A stretch of DNA of 64,000 bases. Source: Muscardinus avellanarius (Eukaryota > Chordata > Mammalia > Rodentia > Gliridae). Of this stretch, positions 1 through 9,768 are shown one piece after another (position 1 is the stretch's first letter; each line of letters starts with the position of its first letter). A model generated the notes under the pieces. It had not been told where the DNA came from and ran no database searches. It saw nothing but the letters and a program-made list of their open reading frames with translations. The stretch covers positions 14,590,989-14,654,988 of the forward strand of contig OY726573.1 in assembly GCA_963383645.1 (NCBI GenBank), read 5' to 3'. The position numbers were made by a program, and so were the translations under genes.

Positions 1-497
1 GGCATGATAGGCTTACAGATATCTCTGCATGGGCTGCATGTTTATGTCTACACATGTGTCTGCTCCTTTGTCTGAAGGGTGTGTGTGTGCGCGCGCACAC
101 GCGTGCGTTTGGGGAATGCGGTTTTAGAGCCCCAATGCTAAACTTGTCCCATGGCACACGGCAACATCTATTTCTGTCTCCCCCTCCTCCCAGGTGTCTT
201 TTGTTTATCTGAGTTGGTGAGGAACGGGACAAAAAGTAGAAAAGCCTCCAACCTACCTCCGAGCTCCAGGCCTGATGCCCCTCAGGTGCCCTTCCTTCAG
301 TCCGCCCCCAGGGGAGGCAGCCCCATCACCTTTTGCAGAGGAAGAGATGGAGGCTCAGAGAGGTCGAGGGACCCCCCTTCCCTCAGGGACTCACACCTGC
401 CTCTGCGGGTCCCCTGCAATGCTCTGGGTAGCCGCTATCCTACAGTTCCTGTGGTCAGAGTTCAGGGAACTTCTCAGCCCTCTTCCCTCTGTGCCTC

Positions 498-498
<1 letters not shown>
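1..498. other. non-coding left edge, probably CCDC42 intron
   Basis: No exon is recognisable. Alternating GT/GC/AC dinucleotides at about 80-107 are prone to Z-DNA. The short open frames here have no recognisable protein content. The stretch lies upstream of the first visible CCDC42 exon and is probably intronic, which is inference. Confidence 0.5.

Positions 499-537
<39 letters not shown>
499..537. repeat. (ATT)n microsatellite
   Basis: About 13 ATT units directly abut the 3' (A-rich) end of the minus-strand SINE that follows, so the array probably grew from that SINE's tail. Confidence 0.9.
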
Positions 538-539
<2 letters not shown>

Positions 540-747
540 TTCGCGTGTTTCTGAGGATGGAACCCAGGGGCATTCTACCTCCAAGTGGCACCCCCAGCCC
601 TATTTTTTATTCTTTATTTTGAAACAGGATCTCACTGAGTTGCTGAGAGCCTCACTAAGTAGCTGAGGCTGGCTTCAAACCTGCGCGATCCTCCTGTCTC
701 AGCCTCCCAAGTGCGGGGATTACAAGCGTGCACCACCACGCCCGGAC
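540..747 (-). mobile_element. dimeric B1-dID SINE
   Basis: Read on the minus strand this is a full dimer: a B1-like left half starting with the CCGGGCGTGGTGG-type A-box region, an A-rich linker, then an ID-like right half ending in CCCAGG-type sequence next to the ATT tail. The left half has the 'GCGCAGGTTTGAAGCCAGCC' type of B box. Confidence 0.9.
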
Positions 748-941
748 CTTACACAGTCTTGGTCTCAAATTCTCCTGAGCAATCCCTGGGGCTTCTCATG
801 GATGCCACCAAGTCAGCGACTGTCCCCTCCCCTTCCTCCCTCCCTCCCGGAACCAGTAACTGTACGGAGAGGAGTGTGGATCAATGTCCTGCGAGGGGAT
901 TGGGGAGACAGAGCGCACAGCTTTTAAAAGACCCTGCAAAG

Positions 942-1400
942 CCAGGTGTAGTGGTGCACTACTATAATCCCAGTACTTGGGAGGCTGGGGCAGGGAGGGT
1001 CGCAGGTTCGAAGCCAGCCTCAGCAACTTAGTGAGGCTCTCAACAACTTAGCGAGACTCTGTTTCCATATAAAAAAAATAAAAATAGAGCTGGATGTGGT
1101 GGCGCACGCTTGTAATCCCAGCATTTAGGAGGCTGAGACAGGAGGATCACGGTTCGTGGCCAGCCTCAGCTACTTAGTGAGGCCCTTTGCAACTCAGTGA
1201 GACTCTGTTTCTAAAGAAAGAATAATAAAAAAAAAAAAAATAGGGCTGGGGTGGGGTGTAGCTCAGAGGTAGAATGCCTCTGGGTTCCATCCCCAATAGT
1301 GCAAAACAAAAAGTATGAAAAATAAAAATAGGCCTGGGGGTATAGCCCAGAGATAGGAGGCCCCTGTGTTCCATTCCCACTGTCACAAAAAGTAAAAAAG
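942..1400 (+). mobile_element. nested SINE pair (dimer inserted in the linker of another dimer)
   Basis: The outer element is split into its B1 half (942-1087) and its ID half (about 1331-1390). A complete dimer (1088-1317) sits between them. The inner copy is flanked by direct repeats of AAAAATAAAAATAG type at about 1074-1087 and 1318-1331, as expected for a target-site duplication in the A-rich linker. Confidence 0.85.
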
Positions 1401-1510
1401 CCTGCATATTTTGTATAAAAACACTAACCTAATTTATTTATGCACGAGTCCCAAATCTGTGTTCTTCCTCCCATTCTAAGGTGTTACCTACTATAAGATA
1501 AATTGTCTGC

Positions 1511-1712
1511 AGCCAGGCGTGGTGGCGCACGCTTCTAATCCCAGCATTTGGGAGGCTGAGACTGGAGGATCGCGGTTCGCGGACAGATTCAGCCACTTAG
1601 GCCCTCTGCAACTTAGTGAGACCCTGTTTCGAAATAAAGAATACAAAAATAGGGCAGGGGGTGTAGCTCGGAAGTCGAATACCCCTGGGTTCCATCCTTA
1701 GACCCCCCCCAC
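1511..1712 (+). mobile_element. dimeric B1-dID SINE
   Basis: Full-length copy with B1 and ID halves, ending in a C-run and ACACA tail. Confidence 0.9.
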
Positions 1713-1764
1713 ACACAAAGAAGATAAATTGTTTGCTTAATGATTGGGGTTTCTTTCTTTCTTT

Positions 1765-2020
1765 GTATTGGGGATCGAACCCAAGGACGTTCATTATACT
1801 TCCGAGCTACACCCCCAGCCCTTTTAATTTTTTATTTTAATGTATTTCTTGTTTGTTTGTGGTACTCTGGATTGAAACCAGGGGAGTTCTACCTCTCAGC
1901 TATACCCTCAACCCTATTTTATCTTTGAAACAAGGTCTTGGTGAGTTGTAGACACTGGCCTCAAACTGCGATCCTCCTGTCTCAGCCTCCTAAATACTGG
2001 GATCACAGGGATATGCCACC
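1765..2020 (-). mobile_element. SINE ID half plus adjacent diverged dimer
   Basis: An ID right half alone (1765-1840) is followed by a diverged dimer (about 1858-2020) in the same orientation. Confidence 0.8.
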
Positions 2021-2457
2021 CCCGCCCCCCTGGCTGATTGTGGTTGTGAGGAGGGGATTTGGGGAGTAAGGAGAGACCACATTAAAGCAGCCGGTAAACT
2101 CTCTATATTACATCTCCAGTTCAGAGCTGGGAAGTGGCTTAGAACTGGGTCAGCACGTTCTCCTAAGCCCTAGCCTCCTGTACCCAACTCACCCTGACCA
2201 CAGTTCATACATCTCCTTCTCGGTTGCCCTGCTCCGGTGTGTCCCATGCCTGTGAGTGACAGGGACGCCCACCCTGCCAGAGCTGGGGCTGGGTATTGTC
2301 TCCTCCTTAGCTCAGTCCCCAGCCAGCCAGCCATCAGCAGGCCCAGCCTCCTAAGAATTTCTGGAATCCAGTCCCTGCCCCTCCTCCTATTCCTCACCTG
2401 CAGTTCAACCCTGAGAGTTCCCGGCCAGCGGGTTCAGCATTCTTAGGCCAGCTTGAT

Positions 2458-2460
<3 letters not shown>
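2021..2460. other. unique non-coding sequence
   Basis: Moderately GC-rich single-copy-looking sequence. The overlapping short open frames on both strands have no recognisable domain, and I see no CCDC42-like coiled-coil exon here. Confidence 0.5.

Positions 2461-2522
<62 letters not shown>
2461..2522. repeat. (CT)n microsatellite
   Basis: An uninterrupted run of about 31 CT units. It produces a spurious Arg-Glu repeat frame on the minus strand. Confidence 0.97.
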
Positions 2523-2524
<2 letters not shown>

Positions 2525-2875
2525 GTTCAAAATGCAAGATACTTGAAATACCTGAAGCATACCGGCATACTAGAACATATAGAGAAAACATAACGGTACC
2601 CACGCCCTCAGCCCCCAGCCTGTGAAATCTAATTCTTTCCCCCCTGTTTGCCCCTGATTCTTTTCTCTTAAAGAAAACACTACTGGTAACCGAAGCTCCT
2701 TATCTGTCCCCCGCAAATCTCACTCCTCCTCCCCTCTCCTCAGGCATAACCGGTATCCTGATTTTTTAATTTCTCATTTTCCTGCCTGTTTTTTTTTTTT
2801 TGTAACAGATCACCTTTCCATAAACTATGAGTAGTATTATGCGTATCCTTCTGTTACATGCTTTTTTTTCCCCAA
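2523..2875. repeat. ancient interspersed repeat, LINE-like
   Basis: The text resembles an old mammalian repeat that also occurs at 3885-4240 and 50700-51340 (phrases about 'aacc-ctatcctga', 'tttcataaactatgagta'). I do not know the exact family. Confidence 0.4.
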
Positions 2876-3040
2876 TCGTTTTAATATACATTTTCTATTT
2901 TTAGTTGACACATAATAGTTATACATATTTATGGGAAACAGCCTGACATTTCAATATGCGTGTATGTGTGTGTATAATTTGTAATGCTCCTGTCAAGATA
3001 GTTGACATATCCATCAGTTCAAACATTTATCTTTTCTTTG
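2876..3040 (-). mobile_element. old L1 3' end fragment
   Basis: The sequence TTGACACATAATAGTTATAC followed by 'atatttatggg' and 'catatccatcagttcaaa' is the reverse complement of the 3' UTR of old mammalian L1 (L1MA/MB type, from recall). It is heavily mutated. Confidence 0.6.
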
Positions 3041-3053
3041 CTGTGTGTGTCGG

Positions 3054-3235
3054 TGTGGTACTAGGGATTGAACCCAGGGGCCTTCTACCTCTGAGCTACA
3101 CCCTCATTCCTATTTTATTTTTTATTTGGAAACAGGGTCTCACTAAGTTGCTAAGGCTGGCTTTGAATCTGTGATCCTCCTGTCTTAGCCTGCCAAGTAT
3201 TGGGATTACAGTCGGAGCTACCACACCCAGCCTCA
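3054..3235 (-). mobile_element. dimeric SINE
   Basis: Complete minus-strand dimer with a short linker. Confidence 0.88.
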
Positions 3236-3288
3236 GCCTCAGCCCCATAAGAAAGGATCTTCACCACATAAAGAAATTATAAGGTCAG

Positions 3289-3700
3289 AAGCCGGGCGTG
3301 GTGGAACAAATTTGTAATCCCAGTACTTGGGAGGCTGAGACAAGAGGATTGCAGGTTCAAAGTCAGCCTCAGCAAATGAGTGAGGCTCTGTTTCAAAATA
3401 AAAAATAAAACAGGGCTGAAGTTTTAACTCAAAGATAGAGGCCAGGCTTGGCAATTTAGTGATATCCTTTCTCAAAAACAATAATAAAGCTGGGCGTGGT
3501 GGCGCACCCTTATAATCCCAGTACTTGGGAGGCTGAGACAGGAGGATCTTGCAGGTTCAAAACAAGCCTTAGCAGCTTAATGGAGGCTCTCAGCAACTTA
3601 GTGAGATCCTGTTTCCAAAAAATATATAAAAAATAGGTCTGGGAGTGCAGCCTGGAGGCAGAAGACTCCTGGCCCCTGGTTTTCATCCCCAGTACCACAC
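3289..3700 (+). mobile_element. cluster of plus-strand SINEs
   Basis: A dimer (3289-3440), a partial B1 fragment (3441-3486) and a second dimer (3488-3700). The last ends in a CA/CAGA simple repeat (about 3695-3735). Confidence 0.85.
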
Positions 3701-3762
3701 ACACAAAGACAGACAGACAGACAGACAGCAGACAGACAGAGAAAGAAAAAAAACAATAAAAA

Positions 3763-3842
3763 GGGCTGAGAGTATAGCTTGGTGGTAGAGCACTTGCCTG
3801 CCATGCTCAGGGCTCTGGGCTTAGTCTCCTGTACTGGGAAGA
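3763..3842 (+). mobile_element. free ID-type SINE monomer
   Basis: It keeps the longer classical ID body (tagcttggtggtagagcact, then 'tgcctgccatgctcaggg') that the right half of the dimeric SINE has lost. This is an independent or ancestral-type ID copy. It is tRNA-derived, not a tRNA gene. Confidence 0.75.
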
Positions 3843-3884
3843 AAAAAGAGAAAATAAATTATGCTTTCTTCCAACCGCCCTGTA

Positions 3885-4240
3885 CCGATCAATGGTATTT
3901 TAAAGAATCTTTTTATCATAGAAAATTTCAAATACATACAAAAGTAGAATAGTCTCTTGAACACCCATTATTCATCCCCTGGCTCCAGCAATTATAATAG
4001 TTATGTCCCCCACGCCTTCCCACCTCCACCACTCGAAGCAAATGTCATGGTTTTGCCCATAAGTATTTCTATATGTGTCTCTGAAAGTTCCTTTTAACAT
4101 AACCACAATACCATCGGCACACCTACCCAGGAAAAACATGATAGTTGCTCTTTAAAATAAAAAACCCATCTAATCAATGTTAAAATTATTGCAATGATGC
4201 TTTCGTAAGGTTGGTATGTTTCTTCCATGGTCCAACAAAC
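3885..4240. repeat. ancient LINE-like interspersed repeat
   Basis: It includes 'gaaaatttcaaatacataca' and 'ataagtatttctatatgtgt', shared in diverged form with 50700-51340. I recognise it as an old mammalian repeat but cannot name the subfamily. Confidence 0.5.
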
Positions 4241-4261
4241 GTATATGTTTCTCTTTTTTTT

Positions 4262-4354
4262 TTTTTTTTGCAGTACTGGGGATGGAACCCGGGGGCTTTC
4301 TACTTCCAGGCTACACGCCAAGACCTATTTTATTTGTTTTGCTGTTGCTGTTGC

Positions 4355-4385
<31 letters not shown>

Positions 4386-4740
4386 CTTGTTCTTGTTTTG
4401 CAGTACTGGAAATGAAACCCAGGGGCATTCTACCTCTGAGCTACATCCCAGCCCTATTTTTTTTATTCTTTATTTTGAAACAGGGTCTCAGTGAGCTGCA
4501 AAGGGCCTCACTAAGTAGCTGAGGCTGTCCGCAAATCCGGATCCTCCTGTCTCAGCCTCCCAAATGCTGGAATTAACAAGGGTGCGCCACCATGCCTGGC
4601 TTTACCCATTTTATATTTGGAAACAGTGTCTCACTAAGTTGCTGAGAGCCTCTAGCTATGGCTGGCTTCTAACCTACGCGATCCTCCTGTCTCAGCCTCC
4701 CAAGTGCGGGGATTACAAGCGTGCGCCACCACGCCCGGCC
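4262..4740 (-). mobile_element. nested SINE pair with (TTG)n
   Basis: The outer element's ID half (4271-4335) and B1 half (about 4603-4740) are separated by a (TTG)n array and a complete inner dimer (4402-4601). Related 'ATTTTATTTG / ATTTTATATTTG' text at the two borders marks the insertion point in the linker. Confidence 0.8.
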
Positions 4741-4788
4741 ATATGTTTCTTAAATGTCATAGATTGAGTAAAAAAAAAGCAAGACATA

Positions 4789-4975
4789 GCTGGGCATGGC
4801 AGTGCACACCTGTAATCCCAGTACTTGGGAGGCTGAGACAGGAGGATTGCAAGTTTGTGGACAGTCTCTGCTACTTAGTGAGGCCGTCCACAGCTTAGCG
4901 ACAGCCTGTTTCAAAACAAAAAATGGGGCTGGGGTGTAGCTCAGAGGTAGAATGCCCCTGAGTTCGATCCCCAGC

Positions 4976-5018
<43 letters not shown>
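4789..5018 (+). mobile_element. dimeric SINE with (CA)n tail
   Basis: Full dimer (4789-4975) whose A-rich tail is replaced by a 43-bp CA run (4976-5018). Confidence 0.88.
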
Positions 5019-5022
<4 letters not shown>

Positions 5023-5344
5023 ATATGTATGTTTTCACTGATATGCTTAAAAACAGGTGAAATTACTCTTTGTTGATAAAGGTCAGGGTACTAGTTTTCT
5101 TCATGGTAGCAGACAGATTCCGACTGAGAGATATAGGCATATTTTAGCATCTCTTCTTTATTTCTTAGCTAGAATAAGGAGAAGGGCTTCATAAAGACAA
5201 TCTTCCCTTAGTCAACTTCTTAACTACTTGGATCATAAAGAAAAAGCTTGTTAAATGCTTGATTCTTTACCATGTTCAGAGTAATGAAGAGATTTTCCAA
5301 AAATCCTCCAAAAATTACCTGTAGCGTTTTTTGGTTTTTTTTTT
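5019..5344. other. unique non-coding sequence
   Basis: AT-rich, with no recognisable gene or repeat. Confidence 0.5.
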
Positions 5345-5553
5345 CCGGGTCTGGAGATGGAACCCAGGGGCACTCTACCTCTGAGCTACACCCTCTACCC
5401 TATTTTTTATTCTTTATTTTGAAACCAGGTCTCACTGAGTTGCAGAGGGCCTTACTAAGTAGCTGAGGCTGTCCGCGAACTGTGATCCTCCCATCTCAGC
5501 CTCCCGAATGCTGGGAATGCTGGGATTACAAGCGTGCGCCACCACGCCTGGCT
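5345..5553 (-). mobile_element. dimeric SINE
   Basis: Complete dimer of the 'gcgggtctgggga' right-end variant. Confidence 0.9.
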
Positions 5554-5645
5554 TACCTGTAGTGTTTTTAGTATCGTCATGAATTTCATGGGTCTTTAAT
5601 ATAGTTAGCCTGTTTCAGTCCTTTACACTTGTTGTTACTGATGTC

Positions 5646-6014
5646 TGTAACGATGAAATTGAGTGGGGAGTGGCAAAGGAGGCAAACACCACCAGGTTAT
5701 TAAAAGCGGCTTTAATCAGCCTAATAAACCCGTGCCTTCGGGTGGGTCTGCCGGCCATGGGGGAAGGAACCGACGAGCCACGCGGTCAACAGAGTTGGCC
5801 AGTAGTCCCGGTCGGTCGGCAGAGTCACGCGGTAGAGAGGGAGTCAGGATATTTTATGTGAATGCCGATTCTCTCACTACATCTGAAGTCTCGTGACCTC
5901 TGGAGTCTCGAGGCACCTGGATTCGTGTGATATCTCTGCTTCTGGCTTCTGGGGTTCTGCCTCCTGTCCCCCACTGCGGGGTCCCATGGGGGAAGGGAGG
6001 AACCCGACCCAGCA
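5646..6014 (-). mobile_element. solo LTR of an endogenous retrovirus (family shared with 61063-61423)
   Basis: A 369-bp block with TG...CA ends is flanked by a perfect 5-bp duplication ATGTC (5641-5645 and 6015-6019). On the minus strand it aligns along its length with the plus-strand block at 61063-61423: the shared stretch GAAGCCAGAAGCAGAGATAT, a conserved '(A/G)ATAACCTGG' region near the 3' end, and an ATTAAA in the poly(A)-signal position where the other copy has AATAAA. No internal retroviral genes flank it. The two ends and the duplication are direct observations. The retroviral assignment rests on structure, and the ERV class is unresolved. Confidence 0.85.
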
Positions 6015-6181
6015 ATGTCTTTATATTTGTTCTTACTGATGCTTACATTGTTCCCGCTTTGGACAGCAGCAAAAACCTCTTTGGTTGACATCTGAGTCCT
6101 TTTGACAACAGAATAAGGTTTCTAGATTCTTTCCTAGTAGCTCTATAACTCTGATTATATTCTGTTTGTTTTCTTGCATTT

Positions 6182-6185
<4 letters not shown>

Positions 6186-6228
<43 letters not shown>
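6186..6228. repeat. (GT)n microsatellite
   Basis: About 21 GT units adjoining the ID half of the SINE at 6229. Confidence 0.95.
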
Positions 6229-6820
6229 CACTGAGGATTGTACCCAGGAGCATTCTACCCCCGAGCTACACCTCCAGTTCTCTTTTTATTATTTTTTGAT
6301 TTTTTTTAATGATTAAAATTTTTTTATTGGTGCATTCATACATCATAATGGGATAAAAAAAAAACTTTTGTAGACATACATGCACACATTGCCCAGTTAG
6401 CCCCTACCCGATCCCCACCCCGTTCCCTCCCCATCCCTCTTTCCCATGCTTGGCTTAGTGGTTGACATCTAGTATTATAGCAATTTATCCAAAATTAACA
6501 ATGATAATCTCACATAACAGTTTCATTTGTCTGATACCAAGCTTTTGATGACTTAAAGATAATATTTCAATATTTCTTTTTGCTTTCTTTCTTACCAGAG
6601 AATATTTTTTTTTAGGTGAAACTATCATACATTTATTTATTTATTTTTCAGAAAAAATATATCCTTATATGGAATATGGTTTTTTTTTTAATTTTTGAAG
6701 CAAGGTCTCACTGAGTTGCAGAGGGCCTTGCTAAATTTCTGACACTGTTCCTGAACCTGCCATCCTCCTGTCTCAGCCTCCCAAGGACTGAGATTGCAGG
6801 CGCGCACCACTAAACCCAGC
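6229..6820 (-). mobile_element. dimeric SINE interrupted by an L1-derived insertion
   Basis: The ID half (6229-6290) and B1 half (about 6680-6820) are separated by 390 bp of L1-derived sequence, so the L1-type copy landed in the SINE's A/T-rich linker. Confidence 0.8.
6293..6679 (-). mobile_element. 5'-truncated copy of the half-L1 element
   Basis: Nearly collinear with 54264-54628. It shares the T-rich start, 'attggtgca', the C-rich block (revcomp of a G-rich L1 3' UTR tract), 'ttgatgacttaaagataa' and the end 'atatggaatatgg'. The last about 35 bp resemble L1 ORF2 in the opposite orientation, so this copy carries the same 3' UTR / inverted-ORF2 join as the larger element. It lies in the linker of a SINE. 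Confidence 0.75.
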
Positions 6821-6927
6821 TTATTCTGTTGATTTTAACTGCTGCACGCTCTGCACTCTGTGTGGAGCTAACTTTAGAAAATGCAGACATGAAGTTACTT
6901 TTTGCTTCTTAAAACCCTTTCTGTGAA

Positions 6928-7110
6928 GAGGATGTGGTGGCCCACACCTGTAATCTCAGTACTTGAGAAGCTGAGACAGAAGGACTGCTTCAGCGATGTA
7001 GCAAGACCCTTAACAACCCAGCAAGGTCCTGTTTCAAAATAAAAATAAGAAGGGCTAGGGGTATAGTTCAGAGATAGAATACCCCTGGATTCAGTTCCCA
7101 GTACAATCCA
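6928..7110 (+). mobile_element. diverged dimeric SINE
   Basis: Both halves are present, with more substitutions than most copies. Confidence 0.8.
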
Positions 7111-7191
7111 GAAGAAAAAAAAAATTTTTTTCTATAGATAAAGTTTACACTCCTCCCCACAATTGACCGGGCACTTTGGTCATTGTTACTG

Positions 7192-7590
7192 TTTTTTTGT
7201 ACTGAGGACCAACTCTAGGGACACTCTATCCCTGGGCTACACCTTCCACCTTTTTATTTTTATTTTATTTTATTTTATTTTTTGGTGGTACTGGGGTTCC
7301 TGGAAACCCTTCTACCTCCGGGCTACACTCCCAGACCTATTTTTATACTTTTTTAAAATTCGGAAACAGGGTCTCTTATGCAAGCGTGGCTGGCTTCGAA
7401 CCTGCGTGATCCTCCTGTCTCCACCTCCCAAGCACAGGGATTACAAACGTGCGCCATCATGCCCGGCTTTAATTTCTAATTTTCAGAAAGGGTCCCACTA
7501 AGTTGCCTGAGCTAGGCTTGAACTGGCAATCCTCCTCCCTCAGCCTTCCAAGCAACTGGAATTAACAGACATGCACCACCATGCCCAGCT
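7192..7590 (-). mobile_element. nested SINEs, inner copy of the TTCCTGGAA subfamily
   Basis: Outer ID half (7192-7250) and outer B1 half (7480-7590), with an inner dimer (7283-7467). The inner copy has the variant right end with the palindrome TTCCTGGAA at 7297-7305 in place of the usual B-box text. Confidence 0.85.
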
Positions 7591-8387
7591 TTGCTTTTAA
7601 CTTCTCTAGACCCACCTCTCTCTCTCCATCTGTAACCCAGGGCATTCCCATGAAACTCTCTGGAGCATCCAGAACCGGCTACACACCCCTCCCCACTCAT
7701 CTTAGCTCCCTCTGACCCCCACTCCCAACCTGCTTTCACCTGGCTGTCTTCTCTTCCATTAAATCTTTACAGGCTTTTCCCATCTCCTCCAATGCCGGAC
7801 ACATAGAGAGGGCATATTTGAGGAAAGGCCAGCAGGGCAGATCCCAGGACACCAATCTGCCGCTGGAGACGTCATGACATGGAGGAAGGGCTCAGGGAGT
7901 GCCCCCTGGGGGGCTGGGAAGGCACACTTTGATCAGTGCCTGGGGAGGCACAGGGGCATCGGCATCGCAGAACTGGAGGTCACGGGTTTTGTGTGTTTTG
8001 TTGTTGTTCAGCGGGGTGAGGTCAGCAGGTCAGAGCCAAGGTGGCATGGTTCTGGACCACCCTGCCGGAGGCAAGCGGAGCCGGGCAGGCCGCTCTCCTA
8101 CTTGGCTTGCTCGTCCAGCAGCAAACCTTGAGCCCATACCAGGCAGCACCATGCCGGTGTTACTGCCCCTGGCTCTGTGAAGCTAGCTCCAGCCCAGGCC
8201 AGGGAGGGTTTATCACCCTATGCAGCCACCGCTGGGTGACTGGGTGGTAACGGACTGTGCCCCAGAAGCTCAGGGGCCGGCTCTCTTATCTCTTGGTAAG
8301 TCCCTGGCACTTGGTGCAGCTCCTGGCTTGTAAGTGGTTGTTGAAGGGGATAATCATTGTCCTCAGAGACTTCTCAAAGTGCCTCCC
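7591..8387. other. unique sequence, presumed CCDC42 intron
   Basis: GC-moderate sequence with no coiled-coil exon or splice-bounded frame that I can support. The small open frames at 7512-8250 overlap on both strands and look random. Confidence 0.5.
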
Positions 8388-8750
8388 CACCAGCGTTTCT
8401 CAACCATGGTTGTGCCTAGAATCACTGGGGGACCTTTTGCACAATTCAGATGCAGGGTGTGTGTGGGGGGGGGGGACCAATTCAGACCTATTAAGAAAGC
8501 AAAGCTAAGCCGGGCGTGGTGGTGCAAGCTTGTAATCACAGTATTTGGGAGGCTGAGACAGGAGGGTCACAGGTTCAAAGCCAGGCTCAGCAACTTAGGC
8601 TCTCACCAACCTAGTGAGACCCTGTTTCCAGATAAGAAATAAAATCCGTCTGGAGGTGTAGTTTGGAGATAGAATCCGTCTATGGGGGGGGGGGATCCAA
8701 ATGTGGATTGAGGGGGACAAAGCTCCCAGGTGATCCTAACAGGCCCTTAA
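8388..8750 (+). mobile_element. MER5A-like hAT remnant split by a SINE
   Basis: 'agcgtttctcaaccatggtt' with 'agaatcactgggggacc' (8388-8460), and 'ctcccaggtgatcctaacag' (about 8725-8745), are the two halves of an old non-autonomous hAT element. A plus-strand dimeric SINE (8506-8680) lies between them. Confidence 0.6.
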
Positions 8751-8955
8751 GATTGAGATACCCGCACCCCTTATGCTTCTCCCCAGCACATAGGTCATGG
8801 CCCTTTCTGACCCAGAAGCCAAAGGGGGCGGGACCCCAGCATCCCCACAGCTCGTGTGCCCGGGGGCGTCCAGGCGTCCGGCGGGGGGTTGGCAGGTGGG
8901 GAGGGCTGCACCTGCCCTGGGGCCCGCAGTGCGGTGACTGGAAGCCCGGCCTCAG

Positions 8956-9177
8956 TTCGAGGAGATCCACGAGGTGATCGCTCGCTACAAGACGCTGGTG
9001 AGCATGCACCGCGACCTCATGCAGTCGGCGCAGGAGGGCCAGGAGAAGATCGAGCGCGCCAAGGCGCGGCTGGCGCGCTACATGGAGGAGAAGGACGACG
9101 AGATCCTGCAGCACAACAACGAGCTGGCCCGCCTGCAGATGCGCTTCGACCGGGCCCGCAGCGACGTCATCATCTGG
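8956..9177 (+). CDS. CCDC42: CCDC42, antepenultimate coding exon
   Basis: This 222-bp exon encodes 74 residues, starting [20 protein letters not shown] and ending [15 protein letters not shown] acceptor precedes it and a GTGAGG donor follows; both borders are phase 0. It matches, from memory, the central coiled-coil part of mammalian CCDC42 with very few substitutions. The protein is a testis coiled-coil factor (CFAP73/DUF4200 relatives) that in mouse acts at the manchette and head-tail coupling apparatus and is needed for sperm tail formation. The exon is rich in E, K, R and L heptads (for example [20 protein letters not shown]). It is strongly GC-rich, unlike the surrounding repeats. The preceding exons are not visible in 1-8955, so the upstream intron is at least 8.9 kb. 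Confidence 0.95.
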
Positions 9178-9268
9178 GTGAGGGCGGGGGCGGGGCTCCA
9201 GGCCCGGGGTGGGGGGCTCCAGGGGCGCGCGGGGCGCTCAGCCCCCCATCGCCCGCGCCCCTCCCCAG

Positions 9269-9427
9269 GAGTCCCGCTGGGCGCACATCCAGAACACGGC
9301 GGCCAAGAAGACCCTCTTGCTGGGCACCATCAAGATGGCCACGCTGAACCTCTTCCAGATCGTGAGCAGGCAGCTGAAGGAGGCCACCTACGTGTCCCTG
9401 GAGGACACTCACAAGCAGCTGGACATG
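9269..9427 (+). CDS. CCDC42: CCDC42, penultimate coding exon
   Basis: A 159-bp, 53-codon exon begins [20 protein letters not shown] after a CCCCAG acceptor and ends THKQLDM before GTAGGG, phase 0 at both ends. It is separated from the previous exon by an intron of only 91 bp, with very high GC. It continues the CCDC42 coiled coil and matches the remembered human order. The segment [17 protein letters not shown] differs at several places from the human protein as I recall it, consistent with orthology rather than a retrocopy. There are no frameshifts or stops. Confidence 0.95.
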
Positions 9428-9491
9428 GTAGGGAGGGGGCTACGGGGAGGGGGGTGTCCAAGAGAGAGGCTAGGAGGACCAATGAAGCAGA

Positions 9492-9665
9492 GGAGCCGCG
9501 GCTCCTAACCATTCATTAACAGCGATGGAGCCATGGGGGTGGGGGGCTCGGGCCCCCACCCACAGCCTCGGACTCAGTAGGTCTGAGATGAAAACCCAGG
9601 GGTTGCAAATTCAGCAGGTGTGGAGGCTGTACCGGGTGCCACGTTTTTGAGAACCACTGCGTTAG
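9492..9665 (+). mobile_element. MER5A-like hAT remnant
   Basis: 'cagcctcggactcagtaggt', 'gcaaattcagcaggtg' and 'ttttgagaaccactgcgtta' are the typical order of an old MER5A-type element, here lightly rearranged. Confidence 0.65.
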
Positions 9666-9676
9666 TAATAAGGCCC

Positions 9677-9730
9677 ACCTTTTTTTTTCTTTTTCTTTTT
9701 CTTTTTCTTTTTCTTTTTCTTTTCTTTCTT

Positions 9731-9768
<38 letters not shown>

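Noticed and set aside
4915..4975. tRNA-like A and B boxes in SINE ID halves
   Set aside because: They belong to the ID-derived part of dispersed SINEs and lack a cloverleaf and anticodon. They are not tRNA genes.
1..8955. Search for the earlier CCDC42 exons
   Set aside because: No segment encodes the expected DUF4200-type coiled coil with splice borders. They are taken to lie left of the window, though a very short exon could have been missed.
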